Counted from the first letter of the stretch, positions 1-9,358 are shown. The stretch: DNA of 64,000 nucleotides from Desulfovibrionaceae bacterium (GCA_910575755.1 CAJTFO010000002.1:310001-374000), one strand, 5' to 3'. The notes: generated from the letters alone by a model not told the origin. Program-made: numbers and translations.

Positions 1-1
1 C

Positions 2-199
2 GTTCTGGCGGTTCTGGCGCTGACCCCCCCGCCGGAGCGTCTGCCCGCGCCCTGGCGTCTGGCCGGCGCGCGTTCCTATGTGGCGGCAGGCGGCGGGCGC
101 TGGTTCTGGGCGCTGCGCCCCTCAGGCGGTGCGGTCGCGAGAGCCGCCAAAACCGCACAGAACGGCCCTGCCGGGGATGACGGGCCATGCCCGGGGTAA
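2..199 (+). CDS. C-terminal end of an unidentified protein (partial)
   Basis: Frame 2 is open from the window edge to a TAA at 197-199 and overlaps the first 13 bases of the next gene. The visible 65 residues begin with a hydrophobic stretch (VLAVLALT), then a Pro/Arg-rich linker, a Gly-rich turn (YVAAGGGRWFWALRP) and a polar tail. Codon use looks like the neighbours, and the overlap with the oligosaccharyltransferase start suggests translational coupling. Too little is visible to assign a family. The start lies outside the window. Confidence 0.55.
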   Translation, partial: VLAVLALTPPPERLPAPWRLAGARSYVAAGGGRWFWALRPSGGAVARAAKTAQNGPAGDDGPCPG

Positions 200-2427
200 G
201 CCCGGAGCCGCGTTACTGGCTGCGGGGCCTGTGCTGGGGGCTGCTGACGCTGGGACTGGCCTTTGGTCTGCGCATGCTGGAATGGCCCTGCTGGCAGAAT
301 CCGGAATACCGGCTGGGCGGCGAATGGCTGCTGGCCACCCACGACGCCTACCACTGGGTGGCCGCCGCCGAGGGCTTCGGTCTGGACGTGGGCCATCCCA
401 TGGCCGAGATGCTGCGGCTCATGGCCCGGCTTCTGCACACCTATCCGGCGGCCGTGGCCTTCTGGTTCCCGGCCGTGCTGGCCAGTCTGGTGGCGGTGAT
501 CGTCTTTGCCTGGGTCTGGGCTCTGGGCAGCATGGAAGCGGGCCTGGCCGCCGGGCTGCTCGCCTCTCTGGCGCCGGGTTTTCTGGCCCGCACCCTGCTG
601 GGCTATTACGACACCGATCTGGTGACGCTTTTCTTTCCCCTGCTGATGACCCTGGCGCCGGCCTGCTGGGCCATGCGCCACATGCTGCTGCCCCAGATGG
701 TATTGCGGCGGCTGGCGCTGGGTTCCGGCCTGAAGGCGGCGCAGCGTCTTTGGGGCGCGCGCGGCGCGGACGCCGCGCATCTGGAGCGTCTGGGCAATCC
801 TTTGCACTGGCCGTGGGTGCTGCTGCTGGGCGCGTCGGGGGTCATTTCCTGGTGGACCCAGGAATGGCATTCGGTCTTTCCCTATCTGATCCGGTATAAT
901 GTGCTGCTGCTGGGTCTGATGGGGCTGGTCATGGCGCCGCGCGGGCGGCGGGGCCTGTTGCTGCTGGGCGGGCTGGCCTACGCCCTGCCCACGCTGGTCG
1001 GCCCGGCGGGTTTCGTCTTCAGCCTGTTTCTGCTGCTGGCGGGCAGCCGGGCGGGCCGCGGGCTGCGCCATATCCTCTGCCGTCCGCCGGTGCTGGCCCT
1101 GCTCTGGCTGGGCGTGGCGGCGCTGCTGCTGCGGGGTGAAATTCTGACCACCCTGGTCAACCACGCCAATGCCTACCTCAAGCACAGCGGCGATGTGCGC
1201 AGCACGGGCGAGGGGCTCAGCCTGGCGTATCCCTCGGTGGCCCAATCCATCATTGAAGTGCAGGATCTCAGCTTCGCGGCGCTCCTCTCCTACTTCCATC
1301 CCTGGATGGAAGCGTCCATTGCGGGCCTGGCGGGCTTTGTCCTGGTGCTCTTCCGGCGGCCCGGCGCGCTTTTTCTGCTGCCTCTGGCGGCCCTGGGCCT
1401 GCTCAGCACCAGGCTGGGGGGGCGCATGGTCATGTTCGGCGCGCCGGTGGCGGCCGTGGGCCTGACCCTGCCCCTGTACTGGCTGTTGCAGCGCCTGCTG
1501 CGCGCGAACCTGCGCGGCGCCGTGGCCGGGGCGGCCACCTCCTGCATTCTGCTGGTTCTGCTGGTGCTTCCCTTTGCGGACATGATCCAGGACATCTCCC
1601 AGGGGCCCATCATCAATCGTCGCCATGCCGAAGCCCTGACCCGCGCGCGCACCATGACCCCGGAGGACGCCATGCTCTGGCTCTGGTGGGACTGGGGGTA
1701 CGCGGCCCACCACTTCGCGCGGCGCTCGACCATTGCGGACGGCGCGCAGCACGCCGGGCCCTCGCTTTATCTGCCGGCGGCGGTCTTTGCCACGGACAAC
1801 GCGCGCTTCGCCCGGCAGCTGATCCGCTACACGGCCAGCGTGGGCAATGAGCCGGGGCGCGTGTTTGAAGGGCTGGACGGCCAGGCGGCGCAGGCCCTCA
1901 TGGACAGGCTGCGCTCGCCGGAAACCCCGCTGGTGGAGGCCAGAGGGCGGCTTTTTGTGGTGGTCAGCTTTGAGATGCTGCGCCTGGGCTTCTGGATCAG
2001 CAATTTCGGCAACTGGAATTTTGTGACCCGCCGGGGCGAGGGCGGCGCGCTGTCCATTGTGCCGCAGGCCCTGGCCTACCGCCTGGATACCGGCGAAGTG
2101 CGTCTGGCGGACAGCCCCAGCACCATTTACGCCTCGTCCATCAGCGTGTTTGAGGAAACCGGCGTGACCCGCCGCAATTATGTGCAGGAATGGTTTGACG
2201 CCCATCCCATGGCAACGGTAGAGGAGCAGCGGGCCTTTCTGGCCGGGCGGCGAAACGTGAACTTTCTCTTCAACCGGGTCACGGACGAAAAACTGGCCGT
2301 GAACGAGAGCCTGTACAATTCCCTGATGGTCCAGTTGCTGGTGGGCGATCCGCGGGATGCGCGTTTTTCGCCTTATTTCAAGCTGGTTTACGACAATGTT
2401 TTTGCCAGAATTTATGAAGTTCTGTGA
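187..2427 (+). CDS. STT3/PglB-family oligosaccharyltransferase
   Basis: A 746-residue GT-C membrane enzyme expected to transfer a lipid-linked glycan to asparagine on the periplasmic side of the inner membrane. Many hydrophobic segments fill residues 11-465, followed by a soluble C-terminal domain. Family landmarks are visible: the first-loop acidic motif THDAYH at 51-56, the second acidic motif YDTD at 141-144, a TIxE-like SIIE at 354-357, and the signature WWDWGY at 500-505 (WWDYG in most relatives), which reads the acceptor sequon. The length suits single-subunit bacterial enzymes. The start overlaps the upstream gene. No glycan-assembly genes are visible beside it, so the donor is unknown. 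Function by family is secure; the symbol is left blank. Confidence 0.9.
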   Translation: MPGVSPEPRYWLRGLCWGLLTLGLAFGLRMLEWPCWQNPEYRLGGEWLLATHDAYHWVAAAEGFGLDVGHPMAEMLRLMARLLHTYPAAVAFWFPAVLASLVAVIVFAWVWALGSMEAGLAAGLLASLAPGFLARTLLGYYDTDLVTLFFPLLMTLAPACWAMRHMLLPQMVLRRLALGSGLKAAQRLWGARGADAAHLERLGNPLHWPWVLLLGASGVISWWTQEWHSVFPYLIRYNVLLLGLMGLVMAPRGRRGLLLLGGLAYALPTLVGPAGFVFSLFLLLAGSRAGRGLRHILCRPPVLALLWLGVAALLLRGEILTTLVNHANAYLKHSGDVRSTGEGLSLAYPSVAQSIIEVQDLSFAALLSYFHPWMEASIAGLAGFVLVLFRRPGALFLLPLAALGLLSTRLGGRMVMFGAPVAAVGLTLPLYWLLQRLLRANLRGAVAGAATSCILLVLLVLPFADMIQDISQGPIINRRHAEALTRARTMTPEDAMLWLWWDWGYAAHHFARRSTIADGAQHAGPSLYLPAAVFATDNARFARQLIRYTASVGNEPGRVFEGLDGQAAQALMDRLRSPETPLVEARGRLFVVVSFEMLRLGFWISNFGNWNFVTRRGEGGALSIVPQALAYRLDTGEVRLADSPSTIYASSISVFEETGVTRRNYVQEWFDAHPMATVEEQRAFLAGRRNVNFLFNRVTDEKLAVNESLYNSLMVQLLVGDPRDARFSPYFKLVYDNVFARIYEVL

Positions 2428-2451
2428 AACTGTCTTTCAGGGGATCTGTCG

Positions 2452-2925
2452 CTAGTGGTGGTACGGCGTCCCGCGCAAGATGCATTCGGCCCGGTAGAGT
2501 TGCTCCAGCAGGACCACGCGGGCCATTTCGTGCGGAAAGGTCATGGGCGAAAGGCTGAGCAGGCGAAAGGCGCGACCGCGCACGGTCTCGTCCAGGCCGT
2601 AGGCGCCGCCCACGATGAAGCAGGCGCGCCCGCGCGCCTCGTGGTCCAGCTGCCGCAGCAGGTTCGCCAGTTGCGGCGAGGTCAGGGCCGCGCCGCGCTC
2701 GTCCAGCACCAGAGGCACGTCCTGCGCTTCCAGGGCGTCCAGGATGCGGCGTCCTTCCAGCGCGTTGCGCCTGTCCGGCGGCAGGGCCGCGTCGCCGTCC
2801 CGCACCTCCGTGCATTGCAGCCGCCGCCAGCGTGTGATTCTCGTCAGATAGTGGGCGGCGGCGTCTTTCCAGAAGGGCGTTTTCAGCCGGCCCACGCTGA
2901 CCAGCCGCAAAGGTTTGCCTGTCAT
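2452..2925 (-). CDS. rlmH: 23S rRNA (pseudouridine-1915-N3) methyltransferase RlmH
   Basis: A 157-residue SPOUT-class methyltransferase that methylates pseudouridine 1915 of 23S rRNA in assembled 70S ribosomes. The C-terminal half carries the knot signature FIVGGAYGL followed by MTFPHEMARVVLLEQLYRA and ends in ILRGTPYHH, the usual family terminus. The open frame extends further upstream, but the ATG at 2925 is chosen because a strong AGGGGGAATGGAGC leader precedes it and the length then equals the family norm. The start codon shares the bases CATG with the start of the divergent threonylcarbamoyl-AMP synthase. The gene converges with the oligosaccharyltransferase. Confidence 0.93.
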   Translation of the reverse strand: MTGKPLRLVSVGRLKTPFWKDAAAHYLTRITRWRRLQCTEVRDGDAALPPDRRNALEGRRILDALEAQDVPLVLDERGAALTSPQLANLLRQLDHEARGRACFIVGGAYGLDETVRGRAFRLLSLSPMTFPHEMARVVLLEQLYRAECILRGTPYHH

Positions 2926-3616
2926 GCTCCATTCCCCCTGTCGCGTGCTTGATTGCGCCGCCGCGGCCCGATGTCTGCGCCGTGGCGGCGTGGTGATTTT
3001 TCCCACCGAAACCTTTTACGGTCTGGGCTGTCTGGCCGCCCGCGCGCAAGCCGTGGCCCGTATTTACCAGCTCAAGCGGCGGCCCGTCCAGCGGCCCTTG
3101 CCCCTGCTGGCCGCTGACGCGGATCAGGCCGGAGCCGTGGTCTGTCTGGAGGCCGCGCCGTCGCACCTGACAGAGCGTTTCTGGCCCGGTCCGCTGAGCT
3201 TGCTGCTCCCGGCCCGGCCCGGCCTGCCTGCCTCTCTGGTCAGCGCCGGCGACGGAGAAGGGGCAACGGCGGGCAAGGCGGCGTTGCGCGTGTCGCCGCA
3301 TCCTCTGGCCGCCCGCCTGGCGCGTCTGGCCGGCGGCGCGCTCACCGCCAGCAGCGCCAATCTGAGCGGGCGAGCCCCGGCCCGGCGTCTGGAGGAACTG
3401 GACCGGGAACTGCTGGCCGCATTGGCGGCGCTGGGCGATCTGGGCGGTCTGCTGCCCGCCGCCAGCCAGGCGGAGCAGCCCCGCGGCGGCGCGCCCTCCA
3501 CCCTGGTTGAACCCCTGCCGTCCGGCAGGGACGGCAGGCCGCGTCTGCGCCTGCTGCGAGCCGGGGCCGTCAACGCGCAGACTCTGGAGCAAGCCGGTTG
3601 CGTCCTCGTGAACTGA
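2924..3616 (+). CDS. tsaC: Threonylcarbamoyl-AMP synthase (YrdC/Sua5 family)
   Basis: A 230-residue YrdC-domain protein that makes threonylcarbamoyl-adenylate from threonine, bicarbonate and ATP for the t6A37 modification of ANN-decoding tRNAs. Visible motifs: GGVVIFPTETFYGLGC near the N-terminus, KRRP...PLPLL for substrate binding, and the late TASSANLSG motif. A TTG start at 2915 would add three residues, but the ATG at 2924 has AAAGG about 10 bases upstream and is preferred. It overlaps the divergent rlmH start. It lacks the C-terminal Sua5 domain, so it is of the short TsaC type, slightly long through low-complexity inserts. Confidence 0.88.
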   Translation: MLHSPCRVLDCAAAARCLRRGGVVIFPTETFYGLGCLAARAQAVARIYQLKRRPVQRPLPLLAADADQAGAVVCLEAAPSHLTERFWPGPLSLLLPARPGLPASLVSAGDGEGATAGKAALRVSPHPLAARLARLAGGALTASSANLSGRAPARRLEELDRELLAALAALGDLGGLLPAASQAEQPRGGAPSTLVEPLPSGRDGRPRLRLLRAGAVNAQTLEQAGCVLVN

Positions 3617-3691
3617 ATTTTGCGCCCTCACCTTGCGGCGCGGGCCGGACTGGCTTACCATGAGCGCGCACCTCATTGCTCAGGGAAGCGC

Positions 3692-4186
3692 ATGAAAAAA
3701 GACGTACTCTGTCCGCACTGCGGCAAAGCCTACAGTTGCTATCGCAATCCCGCGCCCACCACGGATGTGGTTATTTACGAGCCCGCGCGCGGGGTGGTGC
3801 TCATCGCGCGGGCCAATCTCCCGCTGGGCTACGCGCTGCCGGGCGGCTTCATCGACGAGGGCGAACAGGCCGAGGCCGCGGCCGTGCGCGAAATGCGCGA
3901 GGAAACCGGCCTGGATGTGGAGCTGACCGGCTTGCTGGGCGTATATTCCCGTCCGGATCGCGACCCGCGCCGGCATACCCTGAGCGTGGCGTTCACCGGC
4001 AGGCCGCGTGACCCTCTGGCCCTGCGCGCCGGCGACGACGCGGCCGCAGCCGCTTTTTATCCCCCGGACGCTTTGCCGGAACCTCTGGTCTTTGACCACG
4101 CCCGCATTCTGGCCGACTTTCGCGAGGTTCTGGCCGGGCGGCGGACGCTGGGCGCGGTGGAGCCCTTGGCGCGGAAAAGGAGTTGA
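3692..4186 (+). CDS. Nudix hydrolase with N-terminal zinc-ribbon-like CPxC
   Basis: A 164-residue hydrolase of nucleoside-diphosphate-linked compounds. The Nudix box GX5EX7REUXEEXGU is intact at residues 52-74 (GFIDEGEQ...REMREETGL), supplying the metal-binding glutamates. A CPHC motif at 7-10 resembles the half zinc ribbon of some NUDIX proteins. The ATG at 3692 is chosen over an in-frame codon 72 bases upstream because AGGGAAGC precedes it and the leader upstream looks non-coding. The gene ends in a TGATG overlap with the next start region, so it is likely co-transcribed with the UbiD-type gene. The substrate cannot be told from the sequence. Confidence 0.85.
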   Translation: MKKDVLCPHCGKAYSCYRNPAPTTDVVIYEPARGVVLIARANLPLGYALPGGFIDEGEQAEAAAVREMREETGLDVELTGLLGVYSRPDRDPRRHTLSVAFTGRPRDPLALRAGDDAAAAAFYPPDALPEPLVFDHARILADFREVLAGRRTLGAVEPLARKRS

Positions 4187-4188
4187 TG

Positions 4189-6051
4189 ATGGGCTATGCC
4201 AATCTGAGTCAGTGCCTGACGGATCTGGAGGCCCAGGGCCAGCTCAGGCGCGTGGATGTGGAACTGGATCCGTACCTGGAACTGGCCGCCGTGCAGCGCC
4301 GGGCCTTCCGGGCCAAGGCCCCGGCCCTGTTGTTCACCAGGGTCAGAGGCACGCGCTTTCCCATGCTGGCCAATCTTTTCGGCACGCGAGAACGCCTGCG
4401 TTATATTTTTCGGGACAGCCTGCGGGCCGTGGACGCCGTGCTGGCGGCCAGGGCCGATCCCATGACGGCCCTGCGGCGGCCCTGGCGTGCGCTGCCCGCC
4501 CTGCCCGGTCTGCTCCGGATGCTGCCGCGCGTCAGGCGCGTTCAGGGCGGCGAGAAGGGCAACGCGGCCCCTGTGCTGGAATGCCGCTGCGCTCTTGCCG
4601 ATCTGCCGCGCCTGACCTGCTGGCCGCGGGACGGCGGCCCCTTCATTACCCTGCCCCTGGTTTACAGCGAGGACCCCGACCGCCCCGGCCTGAACGCCTC
4701 CAATCTGGGCATGTACCGGGTGCAGCTGGCGGGCAATGGGTACGCGCCCGACGAAGCGGGCATGCACTATCAGATTCACCGGGGCATGGGCGTGCATCAT
4801 GCCCATGCCCTGGCGCAGGGCCGGGACCTGCCGGTGCATGTCTATGTGGGCGGGCCGCCCGCGCTCAGTGTGGCGGCGGTGATGCCCCTGCCCGAAGGCT
4901 TGTCCGAACTGCGCTTTGCGGGTCTGCTGGGCGGTCGCCGCGTGAGTCTGGCGCGCTGCGCGGGCCTGCCCCTGCCCGTGCTGGCCGAGGCGGATTTCTG
5001 CATCAGCGGGCGTCTTGTGCCCGGGCTCAAGCCCGAGGGCCCCTTTGGGGATCATGTGGGCTATTACAGCCTGCGGCATGATTTTCCTGTGCTCAGGGTG
5101 GACGCCGTGCATCACCGGCGCAACGCGGTCTGGCCCTTCACCGCTGTGGGCCGGCCCCCGCAGGAGGATACGGTTTTCGGCGATTTCATCCACGAGCTCA
5201 CCGCGCCCCTGGTTCCGCAGGTTTTTCAGGGCGTGCGCGAGGTGCATGCCGTGGACGCCGCCGGGGTGCATCCCCTTCTGCTGGCGCTGGGCAGCGAGCG
5301 TTACACGCCCTATGAGGCGCGGCGCAAGCCGCGCGAACTGCTTACCGCGGCCCTGCACCTGCTGGGAACCACCCAGACCGCCCTGGCCAAATATGTGCTT
5401 CTGGCCGCCCATGAGGACGCGCCCGGCCTGAGCGCCCGCGACGTGCCCGCCTTTCTGCGGCATATGCTGGAGCGCGCCGACTTCAGCCGCGATCTGCATT
5501 TTCTGACCCGCAGCACCAGCGATACCCTGGATTATACGGGCAGCGGCCTGCATGAAGGCTCCAAGCTGATCTGGGCCTCGGCCGGTGAAAAGCGGCGCGA
5601 CCTGGCCCTGGAAGCGCGCGCCCTGCCTGATCTGCCCGATGGCTTTGGCGAAGCGCGCGTGGCCGGGCCGGGCATGCTGGTTCTGCGCGGCCCGGCGCAT
5701 GGCCTGGAGCGCGGCCAGGCGGATCCGCTTCTGGAAGAGCTGGCCCGCCGACTGGCGGTCTGGCCTCATGCCGAGGGCTTTCCGCTGGTGGTGGTGGCGG
5801 ATGATCCCGCCTTCTGCGCCGCGGCTCTGGACAATTTTCTCTGGGTGACGTTCACCCGTTCGGACCCGGCTGCGGACAGTTACGGCGCGCATGCCGGGAT
5901 GTGCGCCAAGCACTGGTCCTGCGCCGCGCCCCTGATTCTGGACGCGCGGCTCAAGCCTTTTCATGCCCCCCCGCTGGAAGAGGACCCGGCCGTCACGCGC
6001 CGGGTGGAGGCGCTTGCGGCGCCCGGCGGGCCCCTGCATGGATACTTTTAA
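4189..6051 (+). CDS. UbiD-family decarboxylase (prenylated-FMN enzyme)
   Basis: About 620 residues of UbiD-type 3-polyprenyl-4-hydroxybenzoate decarboxylase fold. The central VPGLKPEGPFGDHVGYYS block holds the conserved Glu/Asp environment of the active site, followed by VHHRRNAVWPFTAVGRPPQEDTVFGD. At about 620 residues it is longer than E. coli UbiD (about 500). Related long forms are found in bacteria making menaquinone by the futalosine route, so menaquinone synthesis is the likely role; this is inference. Its UbiX flavin prenyltransferase partner is not in the window. Three start codons stand in tandem (TTG-ATG-ATG at 4183-4191); the last has AGGAG six bases upstream. Confidence 0.85.
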   Translation: MGYANLSQCLTDLEAQGQLRRVDVELDPYLELAAVQRRAFRAKAPALLFTRVRGTRFPMLANLFGTRERLRYIFRDSLRAVDAVLAARADPMTALRRPWRALPALPGLLRMLPRVRRVQGGEKGNAAPVLECRCALADLPRLTCWPRDGGPFITLPLVYSEDPDRPGLNASNLGMYRVQLAGNGYAPDEAGMHYQIHRGMGVHHAHALAQGRDLPVHVYVGGPPALSVAAVMPLPEGLSELRFAGLLGGRRVSLARCAGLPLPVLAEADFCISGRLVPGLKPEGPFGDHVGYYSLRHDFPVLRVDAVHHRRNAVWPFTAVGRPPQEDTVFGDFIHELTAPLVPQVFQGVREVHAVDAAGVHPLLLALGSERYTPYEARRKPRELLTAALHLLGTTQTALAKYVLLAAHEDAPGLSARDVPAFLRHMLERADFSRDLHFLTRSTSDTLDYTGSGLHEGSKLIWASAGEKRRDLALEARALPDLPDGFGEARVAGPGMLVLRGPAHGLERGQADPLLEELARRLAVWPHAEGFPLVVVADDPAFCAAALDNFLWVTFTRSDPAADSYGAHAGMCAKHWSCAAPLILDARLKPFHAPPLEEDPAVTRRVEALAAPGGPLHGYF

Positions 6052-6069
6052 TTCGGGGGAGGCCGCTTC

Positions 6070-7731
6070 ATGAAAATCGCCCTATTGCAGTGCAACAGCG
6101 TCACCGGCGACGTGGCCGGCAATCAGGCCCGCATTCTGGAGGCCGCGCGCCGGGCCGCCCAGGCCGGGGCGGATCTTTGCGTCACGCCGGAGCTGGCCCT
6201 TTGCGGGGTGGCCCCCGGTCAGTATCTGCGCGCCGCGGATTTCGCCCAGGGCTGCCGCGCGGCCCTGCGCAATCTGGCCGAGGCCCTCAGGGACGGCCCG
6301 CCGCTTCTGGTGGGCGCGCCGGTGCCCAGCGTCTATGTGGCGGGCATGCTCTCCAATGCCGCCGTGCTGGTGGACAAGGGCAAGTGGCAGGTGGTTTCGC
6401 GCAAGGTTTACCAGAATATGAACCAGAACGGCGATCAGGGCGGCGATGTGCGTTATTTTGACCGCGGCGTGTCCTGCGGCATTCTGACGCTGCACGGCTG
6501 GCGGCTGGGCGTGGCGCTTTGCGAGGACGCCGTGGCCGGGGAGGGCGCGTTCTGGCAGACCAGGTACGCCAGCGGGCACAATCCTCTCATGGAGCTGATC
6601 CAGCGCGGCGTGGACGCCGTGGTGCACATGGCGGCCGCGCCGTTCTGGGTGGGGGCGCAGGAGGCGGGCGAGCACATGCTCTCCCACGTGGCTGCCCGGC
6701 ACCATGTGCATCTTTTTTCGGTCAATCTGGTGGGCGGCAACGACAGCCGCATCTACAACGGCCAGAGCCTGGCCTTTGACCCTACAGGCCAGTTGATGGC
6801 GCGGGGCAAGGCCTTTGCCGAGGATGTGCTGGTGGTGGATACCAACAGCCACGATGCGGACATGGTGGAAGAGCTGTGCCAAAGCGTTGAGGAAGCCGAG
6901 TGGCGCGCCCTGACCCTGGGCACGCGCGACTTTGTGCGCAAATGCGGCGCGCGGCGGGTTGTTGTGGGATTGTCCGGCGGCATGGATTCGGCCCTGGTCT
7001 GCTGCATCGCGGCGGAGGCTCTGGGCGCGGACAACGTCACCGGCGTGCTGATGCCCTCGCCCTACAGCAGCGAAGAATCGCTGACGGACGCCCTTCAACT
7101 GGCGGACAATCTGGGCGTGACCACCGTGACGCTGCCCATCGAACCTTTGATGCGCGCCTTTGAGGCCACCCTCAAGCCGGGGCTGGATCTTTTTCCGGCC
7201 TGTGACGGCGACGTGACATTTGAAAACGTGCAGGCCCGCATCCGGGGCACGCTGCTGACCTCCCTGGCCAACCGGGCCCAGGCCCTGGTGCTGAACACCG
7301 GCAACAAAAGCGAGGGGGCCGTGGGCTACAGCACCCTTTACGGCGACGCCGTGGGCGCGCTGGGGGTCATCGCGGATCTGACCAAAACCCGGGTCTATGC
7401 CGTGGCCCGCTGGTACAATACATACCGGGGCGCGGAAATTATTCCCCGCAATGTTTTTGACAAGGCCCCTTCCGCCGAATTGCGCCCCGGCCAGAAAGAT
7501 ACGGACAGCCTCCCGCCTTACGAGGAGCTGGACCCCGTGCTGGAAGCGCTGCTGGAACCGTCGGCGGAGCGCCAGGACAAGCCCCTTGACGATTTGTGCC
7601 TGGAGGTGCGCCACAAGCTTTTCCGGGCGGAATTCAAGCGCCGTCAGGAGCCGCCGGCCCTGCATGTGAGCCGAACCCCCTTTGGCGCGGGCTGGCGGGC
7701 GCCTGTGGCCGGGCGTTACCGGCTGCCGTAA
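6070..7731 (+). CDS. nadE: Glutamine-dependent NAD+ synthetase
   Basis: A 553-residue two-domain enzyme converting nicotinic acid adenine dinucleotide to NAD+ with glutamine as nitrogen donor. The N-terminal nitrilase-type glutaminase domain (1-270) shows the Glu-Lys-Cys triad: E41 in TPELAL, K112 in SRKVYQN, C151 in VALCED. The C-terminal ATP-pyrophosphatase domain has the P-loop SGGMDS at 302-307 and LNTGNKSEGAVGYSTLYGD for ATP and NaAD binding. A GGGGGAGG leader precedes the ATG. It sits 18 bases after the UbiD-type gene in the same direction. Confidence 0.95.
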   Translation: MKIALLQCNSVTGDVAGNQARILEAARRAAQAGADLCVTPELALCGVAPGQYLRAADFAQGCRAALRNLAEALRDGPPLLVGAPVPSVYVAGMLSNAAVLVDKGKWQVVSRKVYQNMNQNGDQGGDVRYFDRGVSCGILTLHGWRLGVALCEDAVAGEGAFWQTRYASGHNPLMELIQRGVDAVVHMAAAPFWVGAQEAGEHMLSHVAARHHVHLFSVNLVGGNDSRIYNGQSLAFDPTGQLMARGKAFAEDVLVVDTNSHDADMVEELCQSVEEAEWRALTLGTRDFVRKCGARRVVVGLSGGMDSALVCCIAAEALGADNVTGVLMPSPYSSEESLTDALQLADNLGVTTVTLPIEPLMRAFEATLKPGLDLFPACDGDVTFENVQARIRGTLLTSLANRAQALVLNTGNKSEGAVGYSTLYGDAVGALGVIADLTKTRVYAVARWYNTYRGAEIIPRNVFDKAPSAELRPGQKDTDSLPPYEELDPVLEALLEPSAERQDKPLDDLCLEVRHKLFRAEFKRRQEPPALHVSRTPFGAGWRAPVAGRYRLP

Positions 7732-7837
7732 GGGGCGGTGGCGCGCGTCTTGCGGCCTTGCCCGGCTTTTCCCTTGAAGCCCGGCGCGCAGTAGCGTAAA
7801 GACAGTAAACAACGCAGTACCATGAGTGGAGGATGTC

Positions 7838-8821
7838 ATGGCGGAAGCACCGGAGAAAAATCTGGCCCTTGATATTGTGCGCATCACCGAGGCCGCGGCC
7901 CTGGCGTCGGCCCGTTGGCTCGGGCGGGGCGACAAGGAGGCCGGGGACGGCGCGGCGGTGGATGCCATGCGCATCAGTTTTGCCAGTCTGCACATCGACG
8001 GCATGGTGGTCATCGGCGAAGGCGAAAAGGACCACGCGCCCATGCTGTACAATGGCGAAAGTGTGGGCAGGGGCGACGGCCCCGCGCTGGATGTGGCCGT
8101 GGACCCGGTGGAAGGCACCAATCTGCTGGCTTACGGGCGGCCCAACGCCATTTCTGTGGTGGGCGTGGCCCCCAGGGGCAACATGTTCAATCCCGGCCCC
8201 AGCTATTACATGCAAAAGCTGGTGGTTTCGCGCGAGGCCCGCGAGGTCATTGACCTGGATGCCCCGGTCAGTGTCAATCTGGTCAACGTGGCCAAGGCTA
8301 TGGGCAAAAGCGTGCAGGATCTGGTGGTCTTTGTGCTGGACAAGCCGCGCCACCAGCGTCTGATCGAGGAAATCCGCGCCACCGGCGCGCGCATCCAGTT
8401 GCAGACCGACGGCGATGTGGCCGGCGCCCTGATGGCCGTGGACCCGCGCTCCGAAGTGGATGTGATGATGGGCACGGGCGGCACTCCGGAAGGCGTGCTG
8501 GCGGCCTGCGCCGTCAAGGGCATGGGCGGGCAGATTCTGGCCCGGCTGGACCCGCAGTCCTATGTGGAGAAAGAGGCTATCAACGAGGCGGGCATTGACC
8601 TGCGGGAAGTGCTCACCGTCAACGATCTGGTGCGCAGCGACGATTGCTTCTTCGCGGCCACGGGCATTTCCGGCGGCGACTTTTTGCGCGGCGTGAGGTA
8701 CAGCGCCCGGCACGCGGTGACGCATTCACTGGTTCTGCGCGGCAAAACCGGCACACTGCGGTATGTGGAGTCCTATCACAATATGGACAGACTTTCTAAA
8801 ATCAGTGCGGTTCGGTATTGA
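7838..8821 (+). CDS. glpX: Class II fructose-1,6-bisphosphatase GlpX
   Basis: A 327-residue metal-dependent phosphatase of gluconeogenesis (fructose-1,6-bisphosphate to fructose-6-phosphate). Family motifs are clear: GEGEKDHAPMLYNGE and VAVDPVEGTNL (lithium-sensitive phosphatase metal ligands), then GTGGTPEGVLAACA near the middle. A GTG at 7826 is in frame, but the ATG at 7838 has GGAGG five bases upstream. It abuts the next gene with no gap (TGA at 8819-8821, ATG at 8822). Confidence 0.94.
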   Translation: MAEAPEKNLALDIVRITEAAALASARWLGRGDKEAGDGAAVDAMRISFASLHIDGMVVIGEGEKDHAPMLYNGESVGRGDGPALDVAVDPVEGTNLLAYGRPNAISVVGVAPRGNMFNPGPSYYMQKLVVSREAREVIDLDAPVSVNLVNVAKAMGKSVQDLVVFVLDKPRHQRLIEEIRATGARIQLQTDGDVAGALMAVDPRSEVDVMMGTGGTPEGVLAACAVKGMGGQILARLDPQSYVEKEAINEAGIDLREVLTVNDLVRSDDCFFAATGISGGDFLRGVRYSARHAVTHSLVLRGKTGTLRYVESYHNMDRLSKISAVRY

Positions 8822-9358
8822 ATGAATACTGTTTCTTTTGTGTCGCTGGCGCGGTGGCGCGGGTTTTTCCTGTCCGGCCCTGTCCTGGCGGCGGTACTCG
8901 TTGCGGCCCTGAGCCTGCTGGCTGTTCCGGCCCCCAATGTTCTGGCGGCGCGCGTCGCCCAGAAAAAGGCCCCTCAGGCCGCCACTGTCTATGACAGACA
9001 GCCGCCGGTAACAGACAAGGAACTGGTTGGTTTTCTTGAAATTCTTCCCCGTTTCCGGGCCTGGGCCAGGGAAAGCGGGGAAGAGGCCCACCCTGTGCTG
9101 CGCAATGGCAAGGCGGATTTTGTCTATTCGCCACGGGCGGCGGAATGGGTGCGCGCCCAGGGCTGGGAGCCGGTGCGCTTTTTCTGCGTCATGGGGCGCA
9201 TGGCCGCGGCCCTGGTCATTGTGGAAGAAGGCAATGACATGCGCGGCACCCGCCCGCGCGACATGCCCGGCGTCACGGAAGAGGAACTGGCGCTGGCGCG
9301 CCGGCATCTGGGCACAATGCTCAAAGCCGGCGGCGACGCGCCGCCCATCAGGCACTGA
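8822..9358 (+). CDS. Exported or membrane-anchored protein of unknown function
   Basis: 178 residues, not recognised. An N-terminal segment (about residues 14-42, LSGPVLAAVLVAALSLLAVPAPNVLAARV) looks like a signal peptide or anchor with an Ala-x-Ala site. The mature part is basic then mixed, about 135 residues, with a hydrophobic core (PVRFFCVMGRMAAALVIVEE) and no catalytic motif that I know. It starts immediately after the glpX stop, has no clear ribosome binding site, and is probably read by coupling. Confidence 0.7.
   Translation: MNTVSFVSLARWRGFFLSGPVLAAVLVAALSLLAVPAPNVLAARVAQKKAPQAATVYDRQPPVTDKELVGFLEILPRFRAWARESGEEAHPVLRNGKADFVYSPRAAEWVRAQGWEPVRFFCVMGRMAAALVIVEEGNDMRGTRPRDMPGVTEEELALARRHLGTMLKAGGDAPPIRH

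Noticed and set aside
76-2205. A 709-residue open frame on the minus strand antisense to the oligosaccharyltransferase
   Set aside because: It is a Gln/His/Arg-rich shadow of a GC-rich gene. The plus-strand frame has clear family motifs. The same applies to the long antisense frames at 4057-6039, 6082-8121, 53860-55557 and 60922-62289.
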